A stretch of DNA of 64,000 nt from assembly GCA_021793235.1 (NCBI GenBank), contig JAJYTD010000019.1, positions 1 to 64,000 on the forward strand, read 5' to 3'. Both the position numbers and the translations under genes were made by a program. Position 1 is the stretch's first letter, and each line of letters starts with the position of its first letter. Of the stretch, positions 53,401 through 63,473 are shown piece by piece. The notes beneath the pieces were generated by a model. The model was given only the letters and a program-made list of their open reading frames with translations. It did no database searches and had not been told where the DNA came from. Source of the stretch: Actinomycetes bacterium. GTDB taxonomy: Bacteria > Actinomycetota > Actinomycetes > Streptosporangiales > Streptosporangiaceae.

Positions 53401-53498
53401 CCACCGGTGGAGGGGTGCGTCATGACATGTCCGAACGCGCCACTCTTCAGGTCTCCTCCGCCCCGCACCCCTTCAGGGGCATGGGGTAAGGCGAATCC

Positions 53499-53720
53499 TC
53501 AGTCTTCGATGTTGGAATCGGTATCGCAGTAGGTCAGCAGGTCCAGGTTCAGCGGGAGCAGCACGAGGAGCCCCTCGCTCTCGTTGTTCTGGTTGCACTG
53601 GGCGTACTCCCAGTCGTTGTCCTTGTACTCATCGCCACCGGCGAAAGCCGCGCCGGCCCCCATTCCGAGCATGGCGGCCGCCATCACACCGGCGGTAGCA
53701 AACTTCGCTGCGGTACGCAT
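53499..53720 (-). CDS. Small secreted peptide, copy 1
   Basis: This 73-aa protein has a signal peptide MRTAAKFATAGVMAAAMLGM-GAGAAFA (cleavage expected before GGDEY), leaving about 46 residues: an acidic start (DEYKDNDWEYAQC), then NQNNESEGLLVLLPLNLDLL and TYC plus an acidic tail. The two Cys are separated by 22 residues around a hydrophobic Leu-rich core, somewhat like short chaplins in architecture but not in sequence. Copy 2 lies 603 bp away. The function is unknown. Confidence 0.75.
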   Translation of the reverse strand: MRTAAKFATAGVMAAAMLGMGAGAAFAGGDEYKDNDWEYAQCNQNNESEGLLVLLPLNLDLLTYCDTDSNIED

Positions 53721-54101
53721 ATAGCTTCACCTTCATCCTGATGATGCAGACAGACCAGCCACTGAGCACTTTTTGTACTCTATTCGTAACTGAGAGTAGC
53801 TCTGTCTGAGATTCCTCTTCCGGCAAACCTCGATGCCAGAGAACTGCCTTCTCTTTTACCCGCATACCCGCGCGTGGCGATCGCGCAGCGTACCACCTAA
53901 AACGGCGGTGCCCGCCCCTGTTCACAAAGGGCAGGACCACCGCCGGCCGGCGGTGCCTTTGTCGGCCCCGGGTGAACCCCCAGGCCGCGACCTCGGCGAG
54001 CTGTGCGGTGCACAGAGCGGCGCCCGGGAGGTCCGAACGCGCCGCTCTTCAGGCCTCCTCCGCCCCGGTCATCCCTGAAGGGGGCGGGGTGAGGCGAATC
54101 C
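53721..54101. other. Spacer between the duplicated peptide genes
   Basis: It holds the promoter/5-prime region of copy 1 (about 40 bp of which is identical in copy 2), a hairpin accgccggccggcggt near 53939-53957 and the 3-prime hairpin region of copy 2. No further gene. Confidence 0.5.
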
Positions 54102-54323
54102 TCAGTCTTCGATGTTGGACTCGCTATCGCAGTAGGTCAGCACATCCAGGTTCAGCGGGAGCAGCACGAGGAGCCCCTCGCTCTCGTTGTTCTGGTTGCA
54201 CTGGGCGTACAGCGAATCGTTGTCCTCGTACTCATCGCCACCAGCGAAAGCCGCGCCGGCCCCCATTCCGAGCATGGCGGCCGCCATCACACCGGCGGTA
54301 GCAAACTTCGCTGCGGTACGCAT
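54102..54323 (-). CDS. Small secreted peptide, copy 2
   Basis: This is a 73-aa protein whose signal peptide is identical to copy 1 at protein level. All seven amino-acid differences lie in the mature part (K to E, W to S, E to L in the acidic segment; L to V before LTYC; T to S, D to E in the tail). Both Cys and the NQNNESEGLLVLLPLNLD core are kept. The upstream 40 bp match copy 1. This is a recent tandem duplication with changes confined to the secreted portion. Confidence 0.75.
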   Translation of the reverse strand: MRTAAKFATAGVMAAAMLGMGAGAAFAGGDEYEDNDSLYAQCNQNNESEGLLVLLPLNLDVLTYCDSESNIED

Positions 54324-54511
54324 ATAGCTTCACCTTCATCCTGATGATGCAGACAGACCGGTCACTGACTGCCGTGAGCAATCTCTTGATGACCGAAAGT
54401 AACTATGCCTGAGATTCCTCGCCTTGAAAACCCCAGGACAGCCAATTGTCGCGTCTTTACCTTCCGAATACCTGCCCTTGCCGATCACCCGACGCAGCGC
54501 TCAAGACAACG

Positions 54512-54545
54512 GTGGCCTGGACCGCGCGTGCGCGGTCCAGGCCAC
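54512..54545. terminator. 15-bp perfect hairpin after asd
   Basis: gtggcctggaccgcg pairs fully with cgcggtccaggccac around a 4-nt loop, 24 bp beyond the asd stop. It ends the lysC-asd transcript. Confidence 0.8.
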
Positions 54546-54568
54546 TGTTGAACGGAAAAGGGCGGTCG

Positions 54569-55630
54569 TCAGCCTCGCGTGAACTCCTGAGCCACGACCT
54601 CGGCGATCTGGGCTGTGTTCAGGGCGGCACCCTTGCGCAGGTTGTCACCGCACAGGAACAGGTCCAACGACCTCGGGTCGTCAAGCGAACGCCGGATCCG
54701 GCCGACCCAGGTGGGGTCGGTGCCCACGACATCGGCCGGGGTCGGAAACTCACCCTGTGCCGGATCGTCCTGCACCACCACACCCGGAGCCGACGCCAGG
54801 AGCGCACGTGCCGCTTCGGCGTCGACCTCCTGGGCGAAGGTGGCGTGCACAGCCAGCGCGTGCGTGGTGACCACCGGGACCCGCACACAGGTGGCCGACA
54901 CCCTCAGGTCCGGATGGCCGAGGATCTTCCGAGACTCGTTGCGGACCTTCAGCTCCTCCGACGAGTAGCCGTCGTCCTTCAGTGACCCCGCCCACGGCAC
55001 CACGTTCATCGCCAGCGGTGCGGGGAACGGGCCGAGTTCTCCCACAGCGGCGCGCACGTCGCCGGCGCGGCTGCCCAGAGTCCGATCGTTGGCGGCCTTC
55101 TCGATCTGGTCGTGCAGCGTATCGATGCCCTCCTGGCCGGCGCCCGACGCCGCCTGGTAGGAGGAGACCACCAGGTCGGTCAGGCCATAGGCGCGGTGCA
55201 GGGCGCCCATGGCGACGATCATCGACAAGGTGGTGCAGTTCGGGTTGCTGATGATGCCGCGGGGGCGGTTGCGCGCCTGATCGGCGTTGACCTCCGGCAC
55301 CACGAGTGGAACGTCGGGGTCCATCCGGAACGCACCCGAGTTGTCCACGGCCACCGCGCCGCGCTCGACAGCGATCGGCGCCCACTCCTTGGACACTTCA
55401 TCGGGAACGTCGAACATGGCGACATCAACCCCGTCGAACACCTCCGGGGCCAGCGCCTGGACCTCCACCTCCTCGCCGCGGACGGTGAGGCGCTTTCCGG
55501 CGGAACGCGGCGACGCCACGAGCCGGATCTCCCCCCATACGTTCTCCCGGGTGGACAGGATGCCGAGCATGACGGTGCCGACGGCGCCGGTCGCGCCGAC
55601 GAGGGCAAGGGTGGGCAGGCGGTTACTCAT
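54569..55630 (-). CDS. asd: Aspartate-semialdehyde dehydrogenase
   Basis: This 353-aa enzyme has the NADP-binding [19 protein letters not shown], the active-site Cys in [12 protein letters not shown] and the His region [16 protein letters not shown]. It reduces aspartyl phosphate to aspartate semialdehyde for lysine/DAP, threonine and methionine. Its ATG overlaps the lysC stop (ATGA), the usual actinobacterial lysC-asd operon. Confidence 0.95.
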   Translation of the reverse strand: MSNRLPTLALVGATGAVGTVMLGILSTRENVWGEIRLVASPRSAGKRLTVRGEEVEVQALAPEVFDGVDVAMFDVPDEVSKEWAPIAVERGAVAVDNSGAFRMDPDVPLVVPEVNADQARNRPRGIISNPNCTTLSMIVAMGALHRAYGLTDLVVSSYQAASGAGQEGIDTLHDQIEKAANDRTLGSRAGDVRAAVGELGPFPAPLAMNVVPWAGSLKDDGYSSEELKVRNESRKILGHPDLRVSATCVRVPVVTTHALAVHATFAQEVDAEAARALLASAPGVVVQDDPAQGEFPTPADVVGTDPTWVGRIRRSLDDPRSLDLFLCGDNLRKGAALNTAQIAEVVAQEFTRG

Positions 55631-56898
55631 CGGCCGGTACCTCCATAGACAACGGCCTCGACCTGGTCTGCGTCGAGTTGGAATTCCGAGTGTGCGGCAG
55701 CGACGGCCGTATCGATCTGGTCCTGCTCCACGACGACCGAAATACGGATCTCCGAGGTGGAGATCATCTCGATGTTGGTACCTGAGGCGGCGATGGAGTC
55801 GAAGAACCGCGCTGTAACGCCCGGGTAGGAGCGCATGCCCGCACCGATCAACGACACCTTGCCGATCCGGTCGTCATAGCGAAGTGCCTCGAAACCGACC
55901 TCGTCCTGCGTCTTCTTCAGCACGGCGAGCGCGTTCTGGCCGGCGTCCATCGGCACGGTGAAGGAGATGTCGGTGCGCGACGTGGAGGCGGCCGACACGT
56001 TCTGCACGATCATGTCGATGTTGATCTCGGCCTCGGCGAGCGCCTTGAAAATCCTGGCGGCCTCACCGACCCTGTCGGGAACCCCCACAACAGTGACCTT
56101 GGCCTCGCTCCGGTCGTGCGCGACACCGGAGATGATCGGTTGTTCCATGCCTTCGGCTTCCTCAACTTCGGATACGACCCAGGTACCGGGATTCTGACTG
56201 AATGACGAGCGGACGTGCAGTGGGATGTTGTACCGCCGCGCGTACTCCACACAGCGCAGGTGCAGGATCTTGGTCCCGCTCGCCGCCATTTCCAGCATCT
56301 CCTCGTAGGAGATCTTCGGGATGCGGCGGGCGGACGGCACGATGCGCGGGTCGGCGGTGAACACGCCATCGACATCGCTGTAGATCTCGCATGCGTCGGC
56401 GTTCAGCGCCGCGGCGAGAGCGACGGCCGTGGTATCGGATCCGCCCCGGCCCAGAGTCGTGATGTCTTTGCTGTCCTGCGAGACACCCTGGAAGCCGGCG
56501 ACGATGCAGATGGATCCCTCGTCGAGGGCCTCTTGGATACGGCCGGGTGTAACGTCGATGATCTTGGCGTTTCCGTGCAGGGACGTGGTGATGACACCAG
56601 CCTGCGAACCGGTGAACGACCGGGCCTCGTAACCGAGGTTCCCGATGGCCATAGCGACCAGCGCCATGGACATGCGTTCGCCCGCGGTTATCAGCATGTC
56701 CAGCTCACGGCCAGGGGGCAGCGGCGAGACCTGCTCGGCGAGGTCGAGGAGTTCGTCGGTGGTGTCGCCCATGGCCGAGACCACGACGACCACGTCATAT
56801 CCCGCTTTTTTCTGAGCGACGATCCGCTGGGCCACTCGCTTGATGGCTTCCGCGTCAGCGACGGAAGAACCACCGTACTTCTGCACGATCAGAGCCAC
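55627..56898 (-). CDS. lysC: Aspartokinase
   Basis: This 423-aa protein starts at GTG 56898 behind CAGGAG ([20 protein letters not shown]). The kinase domain ([38 protein letters not shown]) is followed by two ACT domains ([40 protein letters not shown]) that mediate feedback by Lys/Thr. As in other actinobacteria an internal start could give a separate beta subunit. It is co-translated with asd. Confidence 0.95.
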   Translation of the reverse strand: MALIVQKYGGSSVADAEAIKRVAQRIVAQKKAGYDVVVVVSAMGDTTDELLDLAEQVSPLPPGRELDMLITAGERMSMALVAMAIGNLGYEARSFTGSQAGVITTSLHGNAKIIDVTPGRIQEALDEGSICIVAGFQGVSQDSKDITTLGRGGSDTTAVALAAALNADACEIYSDVDGVFTADPRIVPSARRIPKISYEEMLEMAASGTKILHLRCVEYARRYNIPLHVRSSFSQNPGTWVVSEVEEAEGMEQPIISGVAHDRSEAKVTVVGVPDRVGEAARIFKALAEAEINIDMIVQNVSAASTSRTDISFTVPMDAGQNALAVLKKTQDEVGFEALRYDDRIGKVSLIGAGMRSYPGVTARFFDSIAASGTNIEMISTSEIRISVVVEQDQIDTAVAAAHSEFQLDADQVEAVVYGGTGR

Positions 56899-57115
56899 GG
56901 TCGTTGCTCCTGAGGAGTTGGGATCAAGGTAATCAACCAGCAAGTGTAACTATGGGATTTCTTTGGACACCTTCTCACCAGGGAGAAGACACCAGCGCGG
57001 GGACTTACCCCATTTGGGGTCGGATACTCGTGTTCTGGTGAAGTCACGGCTCTAGCTCGCGCGACTCCGCCGCGCTCCCAGGGCTTTCCGGGGCGCGCGG
57101 TGCCGAGAATGTGAG

Positions 57116-57715
57116 CTAGAACTCCAGGCTTCTACGTCCCTCGAATGCCCGGCCCAGGGTGACCTCGTCGGCGTATTCCAGATCGCCGCCGACGGGAAGG
57201 CCGCTGGCCAGGCGGGTGACTTTCAACCCCATGGGTTTGACCAACCGCGCAAGGTAGGTCGCGGTAGCCTCCCCTTCCAGATTGGGGTCGGTAGCCAGGA
57301 TCAGCTCGGTGACCTGGCCATCGGACAGCCGTGTCATCAGCTCTTTGATACGCAGGTCATCGGGGCCGACACCCTCGATAGGGCTGATCGCGCCACCGAG
57401 CACGTGGTAACGGCCGCGGAACTCGCGGGTCCGCTCGATGGCCACCACGTCCTTGGACTCCTCGACCACGCAGATGACCGCGGCGTCACGGCGCGCATCG
57501 CGGCAGATACGGCACTCGCTCTCTTCGGCGACATTGCCGCAGATGGCGCAGAACCGCACCCGCTCCTTGACCTCGACAAGCGCGTTCACCAGGCGCTTGA
57601 CGTCGGCGGTCTCAGCGGCGAGCAGATGGAACGCGAGACGCTGCGCGCTTTTCGGACCGACGCCGGGCAGCCGCCCGAGCTCGTCGATCAGATTTTGGAC
57701 CGCGCCTTCGTACAT
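57116..57715 (-). CDS. recR: Recombination protein RecR
   Basis: This 199-aa protein has a helix-hairpin-helix ([20 protein letters not shown]), a C4 zinc finger (CAICGN...CRIC) and a Toprim domain ([20 protein letters not shown]), the canonical length and order. It acts with RecO/RecF in gap repair. The usual recR-ybaB-dnaX neighbourhood is interrupted here by a plus-strand DUF6882 gene. Confidence 0.97.
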   Translation of the reverse strand: MYEGAVQNLIDELGRLPGVGPKSAQRLAFHLLAAETADVKRLVNALVEVKERVRFCAICGNVAEESECRICRDARRDAAVICVVEESKDVVAIERTREFRGRYHVLGGAISPIEGVGPDDLRIKELMTRLSDGQVTELILATDPNLEGEATATYLARLVKPMGLKVTRLASGLPVGGDLEYADEVTLGRAFEGRRSLEF

Positions 57716-57910
57716 CGCCTACCACTCACCCGTATCGCGTTGTCTCCACGGTAATGGAGCCGGAAGGGGTTTCGCGACTCCACCGCCTCGGCGACCGAAA
57801 ATCAGGCGGTTCCGCTGCAACCTGGACCCGCCGGGCTGCGTCTGACTCGAACACCGTCTCTGGACGGCACTGCCGGGGACGCCGCAGAAGAGGATGGAGA
57901 AGAGCCGACG

Positions 57911-58654
57911 ATGAACGCCCCGAGTCAGCCCCAAGAACGCCAGTGGTTCAGCCCTGGCCTGGAAAGGCTGGGAGCCGCGCACGCCGCTGTGGCGCTGGAG
58001 CAGGTTCCCGTGTTCAACGAGTACCAGCCCATGGGCGATTGGCACGTCGATGTGGAAAAGAGCACATTCCGGCAGGGGGACATCACGGTTCGGATGGCTC
58101 CGCTGGGCACGTTCGGCACCGACGGCAGCTGGCTGTGGGCGTGGGCGAACGAGTACATGCATCCGCCGGGTTCGCCTCGCCTCGCCCCGGCCCTCGCCCT
58201 CCGCGACATCGGTGAGCGGCACGGCATTCCGGAGCTGGTGACACCTCGGCTGGAGCTCTCGGAGTTCACCGATCCCAGATTCGCCGCCGAACGGCTCTCT
58301 CTCACAGCCATGGGCGCGCTCGACGCACGCGGGTACGGCGGGGTGACCGTCGACACGGGCGCGCGCTTCTACATGATCATGAACGATCCCGACATCCCCA
58401 CCGCCGAGTTCGACGCGGTCACCCTGCCCCGCATGATCATGCAAGTACTGGAGGTCTTCCCGCACGACCACCGCGCCACCGCGACCGGATACCTGAACCG
58501 ACACGGCTTCCGGGTCGGGCACTCGCCCGAGGGCGGCATTGTCGCCGAGCGCCCCGACTGCACCGTCCAGGTGGAATTCGACGGGCAGTCGCGGATCAGC
58601 GACATCTCCATCCAGCCACTGCCCCGGCGCTCAGAGGGCTCCGCTTCGGCCTGA
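57911..58654 (+). CDS. DUF6882-type hypothetical protein
   Basis: This 247-aa protein (GGAG before ATG 57911) has a conserved-looking core: GTFGTDGSWLWAWANEYMHP, RDIGERHGIPELVTPRLELS, ARGYGGVTVDTGARFYMIM. The GSWLWAWAN block is the mark of the DUF6882 family, whose function is unknown. There is no signal peptide. It lies on the opposite strand between recR and ybaB, a place where most actinobacteria have no gene, so it is probably an insertion into the core locus. Confidence 0.7.
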   Translation: MNAPSQPQERQWFSPGLERLGAAHAAVALEQVPVFNEYQPMGDWHVDVEKSTFRQGDITVRMAPLGTFGTDGSWLWAWANEYMHPPGSPRLAPALALRDIGERHGIPELVTPRLELSEFTDPRFAAERLSLTAMGALDARGYGGVTVDTGARFYMIMNDPDIPTAEFDAVTLPRMIMQVLEVFPHDHRATATGYLNRHGFRVGHSPEGGIVAERPDCTVQVEFDGQSRISDISIQPLPRRSEGSASA

Positions 58655-58777
58655 AGCGGAGACCTCCCGGTATCTGCTTTTGCCACGGCGGCGGCCGGAC
58701 CCCGCGCACGCCCGCACAAGAAGGCGGGCGCCGCCGCGGAAAACGGGCGCCGCCGCGGAAGAACCGGGCTAGAAGAC

Positions 58778-59143
58778 CTAGAAGCCGGGCAGCCCCGGCA
58801 TTCCGCCACCGGGCATCCCACCGCCCAGACCTTCGGCCAGCGGACCCATCTTCTCCTGCTGCAGCTCTTCGACCCGGGTGTCGGCATCACGGATGGCCGC
58901 GATCACCAGGTCGGCGATGGTCTGCGCGGTCTCGGAGGGGTCATCGGGATCGATCGCCTTCGGGTCGATCGTGATGTCCTCGACCGAGCCGCGCCCACTC
59001 ACGGAGACCTTGACCAGGCCGCCGCCCGAAGACCCCTCGACCTGCGTGTCGTCAAGCTGCTGCTGCGCCTCCATGAGCTGCTGCTGCATCTGCTGCGCCT
59101 GCTGCAGGAGGGCCTGCATGTCCATTCCGCCGCCAGGGTTCAC
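58778..59143 (-). CDS. ybaB: YbaB/EbfC nucleoid-associated protein
   Basis: This 121-aa protein from GTG 59143 (AGGAG upstream; VNPGGGMDMQALLQQAQQMQ) has the Gln-rich helix, GLVKVSVSGRGSVEDITIDP and DLVIAAIRDADTRVEEL typical of the family. It dimerises like tweezers on DNA. It has the standard dnaX-side position, and a Gly-rich C-terminus (GGGMPGGGMPGLPGF) usual in actinobacteria. Confidence 0.93.
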   Translation of the reverse strand: MNPGGGMDMQALLQQAQQMQQQLMEAQQQLDDTQVEGSSGGGLVKVSVSGRGSVEDITIDPKAIDPDDPSETAQTIADLVIAAIRDADTRVEELQQEKMGPLAEGLGGGMPGGGMPGLPGF

Positions 59144-59416
59144 TGCTTCACTCCTCGCACACGTTGTCCGTCCTTTGCGAGCGTAGCCGCTCATACGCGA
59201 GCGGCGTGCTGCGCGCAGCGGGGCGGCGGTCCTCTCATGTGCGGCGACCGTCCGCACTCTTTCTCCCGATCCAGGCGTCGTGCCCGTGGGTGGGCCTGGG
59301 CGATCACGTCGCCGACCGGCAAGCCGACCTCGCCTTCGCGGCGCTGCGTCCGAGGTGACCGGGCCGGTCGGCCTCCCGCCCCGGCCCATCACGGCACACG
59401 CCCCCGCACCGCCGGG

Positions 59417-61465
59417 TCACAGGGTCAGGTCGGTCTCCTCGATGACCTTGCCGCCCAGTTCTGACTCGATCAGCACGAACCCGGAAGGGGCCGAGGCGCC
59501 GTCCGAAGAGTGCTGGCCGCCGCCCCGATCGCTGTCTCTGCCGTTTCCGGGAGTGGAGGGGGCCGGCTCGGTTTCCGGTGGTGGAGCCGCCGCGGCGTCC
59601 TCGTACGGGTCGGGCGGAGGCTCCTGCCGGGTGGTCACGGGCCGCTGCGTCTCCGCAGGAGCCGCGGCTTCGGCAGGCGCGGACGCGACAGGAGCGGACG
59701 GGGCAGCAGGAGCCGGATCGGTGGCCGGGGACGGCGCGGGGGCCGGATCGACCGGAACAGGTGCGGGAGGCGGCGGCGCGGCCGGGCGCTGCGCCGCCGG
59801 TGCGGCACCGTTCGCCGCCACACCCACGACCCGGACCTCGACACCGAGAATCTGCCGGATCGCCGCCGCGACCACCTGATCGCTGCCGCTATTGGCGAAT
59901 CCCTTGGCCTCATTGGGACGGGGAAAACCGAGCTGGACCACGGTGCCCTCGACGCCGACCGGGCGCACATCACTGCCGCTCAGCACCATCCAGGTGAATC
60001 GGCGCAGCCCCTTGACCGCCTCCAGGATCTGCCCCCACGCGGCCTGGAGCGCGCTGAGGTCCACTGCCCCGCCCGCGGCGGCCGGCGCCGGGCGCGGTGC
60101 TGCGGGCGCGGACTCTGGCTGAGCGCTGCCGGGGCGTGCCGCTTCGGGCCAGTCGTCCGCAGCCGGCTGCGGACGGGACGGCTCCGCGGCGGCCGAAGCC
60201 GCAGGAGCCGAAGGCGCAGGAGCGGGGGGCTGCCCCGCAGAGGCCGGGGCTGGAGCCGGGGGAGCGGGAGCCGGCACGGCCCCTGGTGCCGCCGCGCCGG
60301 ACGCCACACGGCGCTCCACCTGTTCCAACCGGGCCAGCACGGCGCCGCTGTCATTACCCGAATCGGCAGCCGGAAGCAGTACGCGCGCGCACAGCAGCTC
60401 CAGCAGCAGTCGCGGTGACGTGGCACCGCGCATCTCCGTCAGGCCCTGATTGAGGATCTCGGCCGCACGGGTGAGTTCGGCCGGGCCGAGGCGGCTTGCC
60501 TGCTCACGCATGTGCTCCACCGTGTCGGGCGGAACGTTGATCAGCCCTTTGTCCAGCGCGTCCGGAACGGCGGCGAGCACCACCAGGTCGCGTGTGCGCT
60601 CCAGCAGGTCCGCTGTGAACCGGCGGGGGTCGTGCCCGCCCTCCATGACCCGGTCGATCAGCCCGAACACCGCGGCGCCATCGCGCGCGCCGAGCGCGTC
60701 GACCATCTCGCTGAGCAGCCCGGAGTCGGTATAGCCCAGCAGGGCCACCGCACCTTCGCGGGTGATGCCCTGCTCGTCGGAGCCGGCCAGCAACTGGTCC
60801 AGGATCGACAGCGAGTCGCGCGCCGATCCGGCGCCCGCGCGCACCACGAGCGGCAGCGCCGCAGGGTCGAACGGAACCCCTTCCTCGGTGAGGACCTCCT
60901 CCATGAGTTCGCGCAGTGTACTGGGCGGGATCAGGCGGAACGGGTAGTGGTGGGTCCGCGACCGGATGGTGCCGATGACCTTGTCGGGCTCGGTCGTGGC
61001 GAAGACGAACTTCAGGTGCGGCGGTGGTTCCTCGACGAGTTTCAGCAGCGCGTTGAACCCTTCGCGGGTCACCATGTGCGCCTCGTCGATGATGTAGACC
61101 TTGTAGCGCGAGTTCACCGGCGCGAAAAAAGCACGCTCGCGCAGGTCGCGCGCATCGTCGACACCACCGTGGGAGGCCGCGTCGATTTCGATGACGTCGA
61201 TGCTTCCGCCGCCGTCCGGGGCCAGCGCGACGCAGGGCTCGCAGGCGCCGCACGGATCGGGAGTGGGCCCCTGCTCGCAGTTGAGCGAGCGGGCGAGGAT
61301 CCGTGCGCTGGACGTCTTCCCGCAACCGCGCGGTCCGCTGAACAGGTAGGCATGGTTGATGCGGCCGTTGCGCAGCGCCTGGCGAAGCGGGTCGGTAACG
61401 TGTTCCTGTCCGCGCACCTCGCCGAATGTCGCCGGCCGGTACTTGCGATACAGCGCGATGCTCAC
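59417..61465 (-). CDS. dnaX: DNA polymerase III subunit gamma/tau
   Basis: This 682-aa protein from GTG 61465 (VSIALYRKYRPATFGEVRGQ) has Walker A GPRGCGKTSSARIL (about residues 44-57), a Cys4 zinc module (CEQGPTPDPCGACEPC), Walker B IIDEAHM, the SRC-like ATTEPDKVIGTIRSRTHH and a domain III. A Pro/Ala-rich linker and a tau-type tail with ALQAAWGQILEAVKG follow. It is the clamp-loader ATPase. The SRP RNA gene lies directly upstream on the same strand. Confidence 0.96.
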   Translation of the reverse strand: MSIALYRKYRPATFGEVRGQEHVTDPLRQALRNGRINHAYLFSGPRGCGKTSSARILARSLNCEQGPTPDPCGACEPCVALAPDGGGSIDVIEIDAASHGGVDDARDLRERAFFAPVNSRYKVYIIDEAHMVTREGFNALLKLVEEPPPHLKFVFATTEPDKVIGTIRSRTHHYPFRLIPPSTLRELMEEVLTEEGVPFDPAALPLVVRAGAGSARDSLSILDQLLAGSDEQGITREGAVALLGYTDSGLLSEMVDALGARDGAAVFGLIDRVMEGGHDPRRFTADLLERTRDLVVLAAVPDALDKGLINVPPDTVEHMREQASRLGPAELTRAAEILNQGLTEMRGATSPRLLLELLCARVLLPAADSGNDSGAVLARLEQVERRVASGAAAPGAVPAPAPPAPAPASAGQPPAPAPSAPAASAAAEPSRPQPAADDWPEAARPGSAQPESAPAAPRPAPAAAGGAVDLSALQAAWGQILEAVKGLRRFTWMVLSGSDVRPVGVEGTVVQLGFPRPNEAKGFANSGSDQVVAAAIRQILGVEVRVVGVAANGAAPAAQRPAAPPPPAPVPVDPAPAPSPATDPAPAAPSAPVASAPAEAAAPAETQRPVTTRQEPPPDPYEDAAAAPPPETEPAPSTPGNGRDSDRGGGQHSSDGASAPSGFVLIESELGGKVIEETDLTL

Positions 61466-61641
61466 GGCGCGCTCACTACTCCCTCCGCGGACCGCAATGG
61501 TGCGGCCACCCGGATGGCCGGTATGGCCAGTAGGTCCCTGCTCGCGTCCACGCCATCCATTGAACCCTGTACCGGAGACAGTCCGCACGGGTTCGGCGGG
61601 CCGGGAGACGAGAAGACGCGAAGTTCCCCCGGAAAGGCGAA

Positions 61642-61728
61642 GACCCCTCGCGCACCCGCCAGAGCTTACTTATCCTTGCTGCCTTCCGGCCCTGGGGAGG
61701 TTCATAAGATGACGCCGCACGAGGGGCT
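61642..61728 (-). ncRNA. ffs: Small bacterial SRP RNA (4.5S)
   Basis: The minus strand carries the conserved apical domain CAGGGCCGGAAGGCAGCAAG followed by GATAAGTAAG, flanked by arms gcccctcgtgc and gcgcgaggggt that pair to close the hairpin. The exact ends are estimated from that pairing. It scaffolds Ffh for membrane-protein targeting. Its place upstream of dnaX and near tRNA-Ser is usual for actinobacteria. Confidence 0.9.
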
Positions 61729-61835
61729 GGTTCCGAGTCTATAGGACGAACAGGGGTGACGGGTACAACCCCGCCGAGGGGCGCCGCCAGAAAGATCGTT
61801 CGCAGCACTCCCGCCCGGCATGTAAGGTTGTCTGC

Positions 61836-61920
61836 GGAGGATTCGCCTAGTGGCCTAGGGCGCACGCTTGGAAAGCGTGTTGGGGGCAACCCCTCAAGGG
61901 TTCGAATCCCTTATCCTCCG
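61836..61920 (+). tRNA. tRNA-Ser(GGA)
   Basis: A class II cloverleaf. The acceptor ggaggat / atcctcc, an anticodon loop ttGGAaa on stem acgct/agcgt, a long variable arm (tgggggcaacccct) and the T-arm agggttcgaatccct are present. CCA is encoded at 61921-61923. Confidence 0.95.
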
Positions 61921-61945
61921 CCAGCCTGTACGCAGGCGAAGACGA

Positions 61946-61977
61946 AAGGCCCCGACCGGGTGCGCGGTCGGGGCCTT
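61946..61977 (+). terminator. Terminator after tRNA-Ser
   Basis: aaggccccgaccg pairs with cggtcggggcctt around a 6-nt loop. The following 61978-62214 contains nothing recognised. Confidence 0.8.
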
Positions 61978-62214
61978 CGCCGTTTGCGGTCTCAGGGATG
62001 ACATCCGGTATGCCGGGTTTCGCGTATCCAGTGTTGCTTTATTGTCACTCTGGTCTCGGATCCCAGCCGGAAGTCGGCAACCGATCCCCCTGGTCCCGCC
62101 CCACCGCCCTCGCCGCCATGCGTCCTGGCTCTACGTAGGGATTCGGGTGTGCGTCAGCGGGTCGGCTGTGGGGGTGGAGGTCCAGGCATGGTCGCGCTCG
62201 CAGTCGGCCACATG

Positions 62215-62688
62215 TCAGCTTGGCGTTGATCCAGCACGCCGCTCATAACGCGAGCGTGCGAGGTGATAGGCCTTGCGCAGTAGCTCCCGGGTAGCCGCAT
62301 CGGTTCGCGAGCCCGGATTCACCACCGCGAGCCAGCCAACGGAGCCATAGACAGGGTGTGCGATCACGGTATCGGCGATGCTGGGGTCGACGTCGATGGC
62401 TGGTTCGCGAGGTTCGTGGCCGGTCCAGTGGATGAAGGCTTCTTTCCCAGCGGCGATGTTGACGCGGAACGCATCTGGGCGGTCCAGACGTGATCTTTCG
62501 TCGCCCGGGTAGTTCTTGGTCACTATCGTCGCGAAGGGTTGGGTCGCTTTCGGCATGACACCGTCAGGTGAGTAGAAGAAGAACGTATCGCCCCAGCTGA
62601 TCTCCGGTGAGTCGTCGCCGGGTCCCGGTCTGACAGTCAGGACTCCACCGAGGTCGTCTACGAAGCTGATGATTCCGTCTTCGGTCAT
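62215..62688 (-). CDS. DUF6194-family protein
   Basis: This is a 157-aa protein with blocks SWGDTFFFYSPDG, QPFATIVTKNYPGDERSRLD, AFRVNIAAGKEAF and DTVIAHPVYGSVGWLAVVNP, which match the DUF6194 pattern. The fold resembles YjbR/CyaY-like proteins used as small soluble domains. The function is unknown. It is divergent from the MerR regulator with about 60 bp between, so it may be that regulator's target. Confidence 0.75.
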   Translation of the reverse strand: MTEDGIISFVDDLGGVLTVRPGPGDDSPEISWGDTFFFYSPDGVMPKATQPFATIVTKNYPGDERSRLDRPDAFRVNIAAGKEAFIHWTGHEPREPAIDVDPSIADTVIAHPVYGSVGWLAVVNPGSRTDAATRELLRKAYHLARSRYERRAGSTPS

Positions 62689-62750
62689 GTGCTCCAGCGT
62701 TTCATTAAAGTGCTTGTGGAGACTTGAGCCGGAGACAGAGGAGTGGCAGG

Positions 62751-63473
62751 GTGCAAACTCTCAACTCGCCGGTCATGCGCACCATCGATGTCGCGCGACA
62801 TGCCGGATACTCCGTTCAACAGGTGCGCAACCTCGAGCGCGACGGTGTGCTGCCGCCGGCGACGCGCACAGCTGCGGGTTACCGGGTCTACGGAGAGGTC
62901 CACCTACATTCCGCGCTGGCCTACCGAGCCCTTGCAGCTGGCACAGGTCCGGTTGAGGCAAAGCGGATCCTTCGTGCCGCGCACGAGTGCCCGCCTTCGG
63001 AGCTGTTCGCCCTCCTCGATGCGGCACACGCCCGACTCGACCGAGAGCGTACGCAGCTCAAGCACGCCAAAGAGGCGGTCGAGGCGATCTCGATCGAGCC
63101 GGTCGACGACGTACGCCCATCGGACTCAATGAGCGTCTCCGAACTTGCCACCGCACTCGGAGTGCGCCCGTCGACACTGCGGCACTGGGACGCCGAGGGC
63201 CTTGTTGTTCCCGACCGTGCCTCCACGCGAGGAACGCGACGATACTCACCGGCCCAAGTACGGGATGCCCGGGTCGTCCACCAACTGCGCAGCGCCGGAT
63301 ACCGCATCGGCCCCCTCCGGGCCTTGATTTCGCACCTGCCGCGCGGGCACCGATCAAAAGCCATCGGAGCCGCACTGGCAGCCCGAGACGCGAGCATCAC
63401 GGCTCGCTCCCAAGCCCTCCTCGATGCCGCCGCCGAGCTCAGTGCCGTGATCTCACCTGAGATTCACCGCTAA
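62751..63473 (+). CDS. MerR-family regulator with two HTH domains (TioE-like)
   Basis: This 240-aa protein from GTG 62751 (GGAG upstream; ATG 62775 is possible) has two MerR-type HTH modules: MRTIDVARHAGYSVQQVRNL...GYRVYGEVHLHSALAYRAL, and SVSELATALGVRPSTLRHWD...RGTRRYSPAQVRDARVVHQL. The double arrangement is like TioE-family regulators. No metal-binding Cys cluster is present, so a metal role is unlikely. A copy of the palindromic repeat begins at its stop codon. Confidence 0.85.
   Translation: MQTLNSPVMRTIDVARHAGYSVQQVRNLERDGVLPPATRTAAGYRVYGEVHLHSALAYRALAAGTGPVEAKRILRAAHECPPSELFALLDAAHARLDRERTQLKHAKEAVEAISIEPVDDVRPSDSMSVSELATALGVRPSTLRHWDAEGLVVPDRASTRGTRRYSPAQVRDARVVHQLRSAGYRIGPLRALISHLPRGHRSKAIGAALAARDASITARSQALLDAAAELSAVISPEIHR

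Noticed and set aside
53499-54323. Chaplin or lanthipeptide precursor genes
   Set aside because: No chaplin sequence similarity and no lanthipeptide-type maturation genes nearby; only signal peptide and Cys spacing are suggestive.
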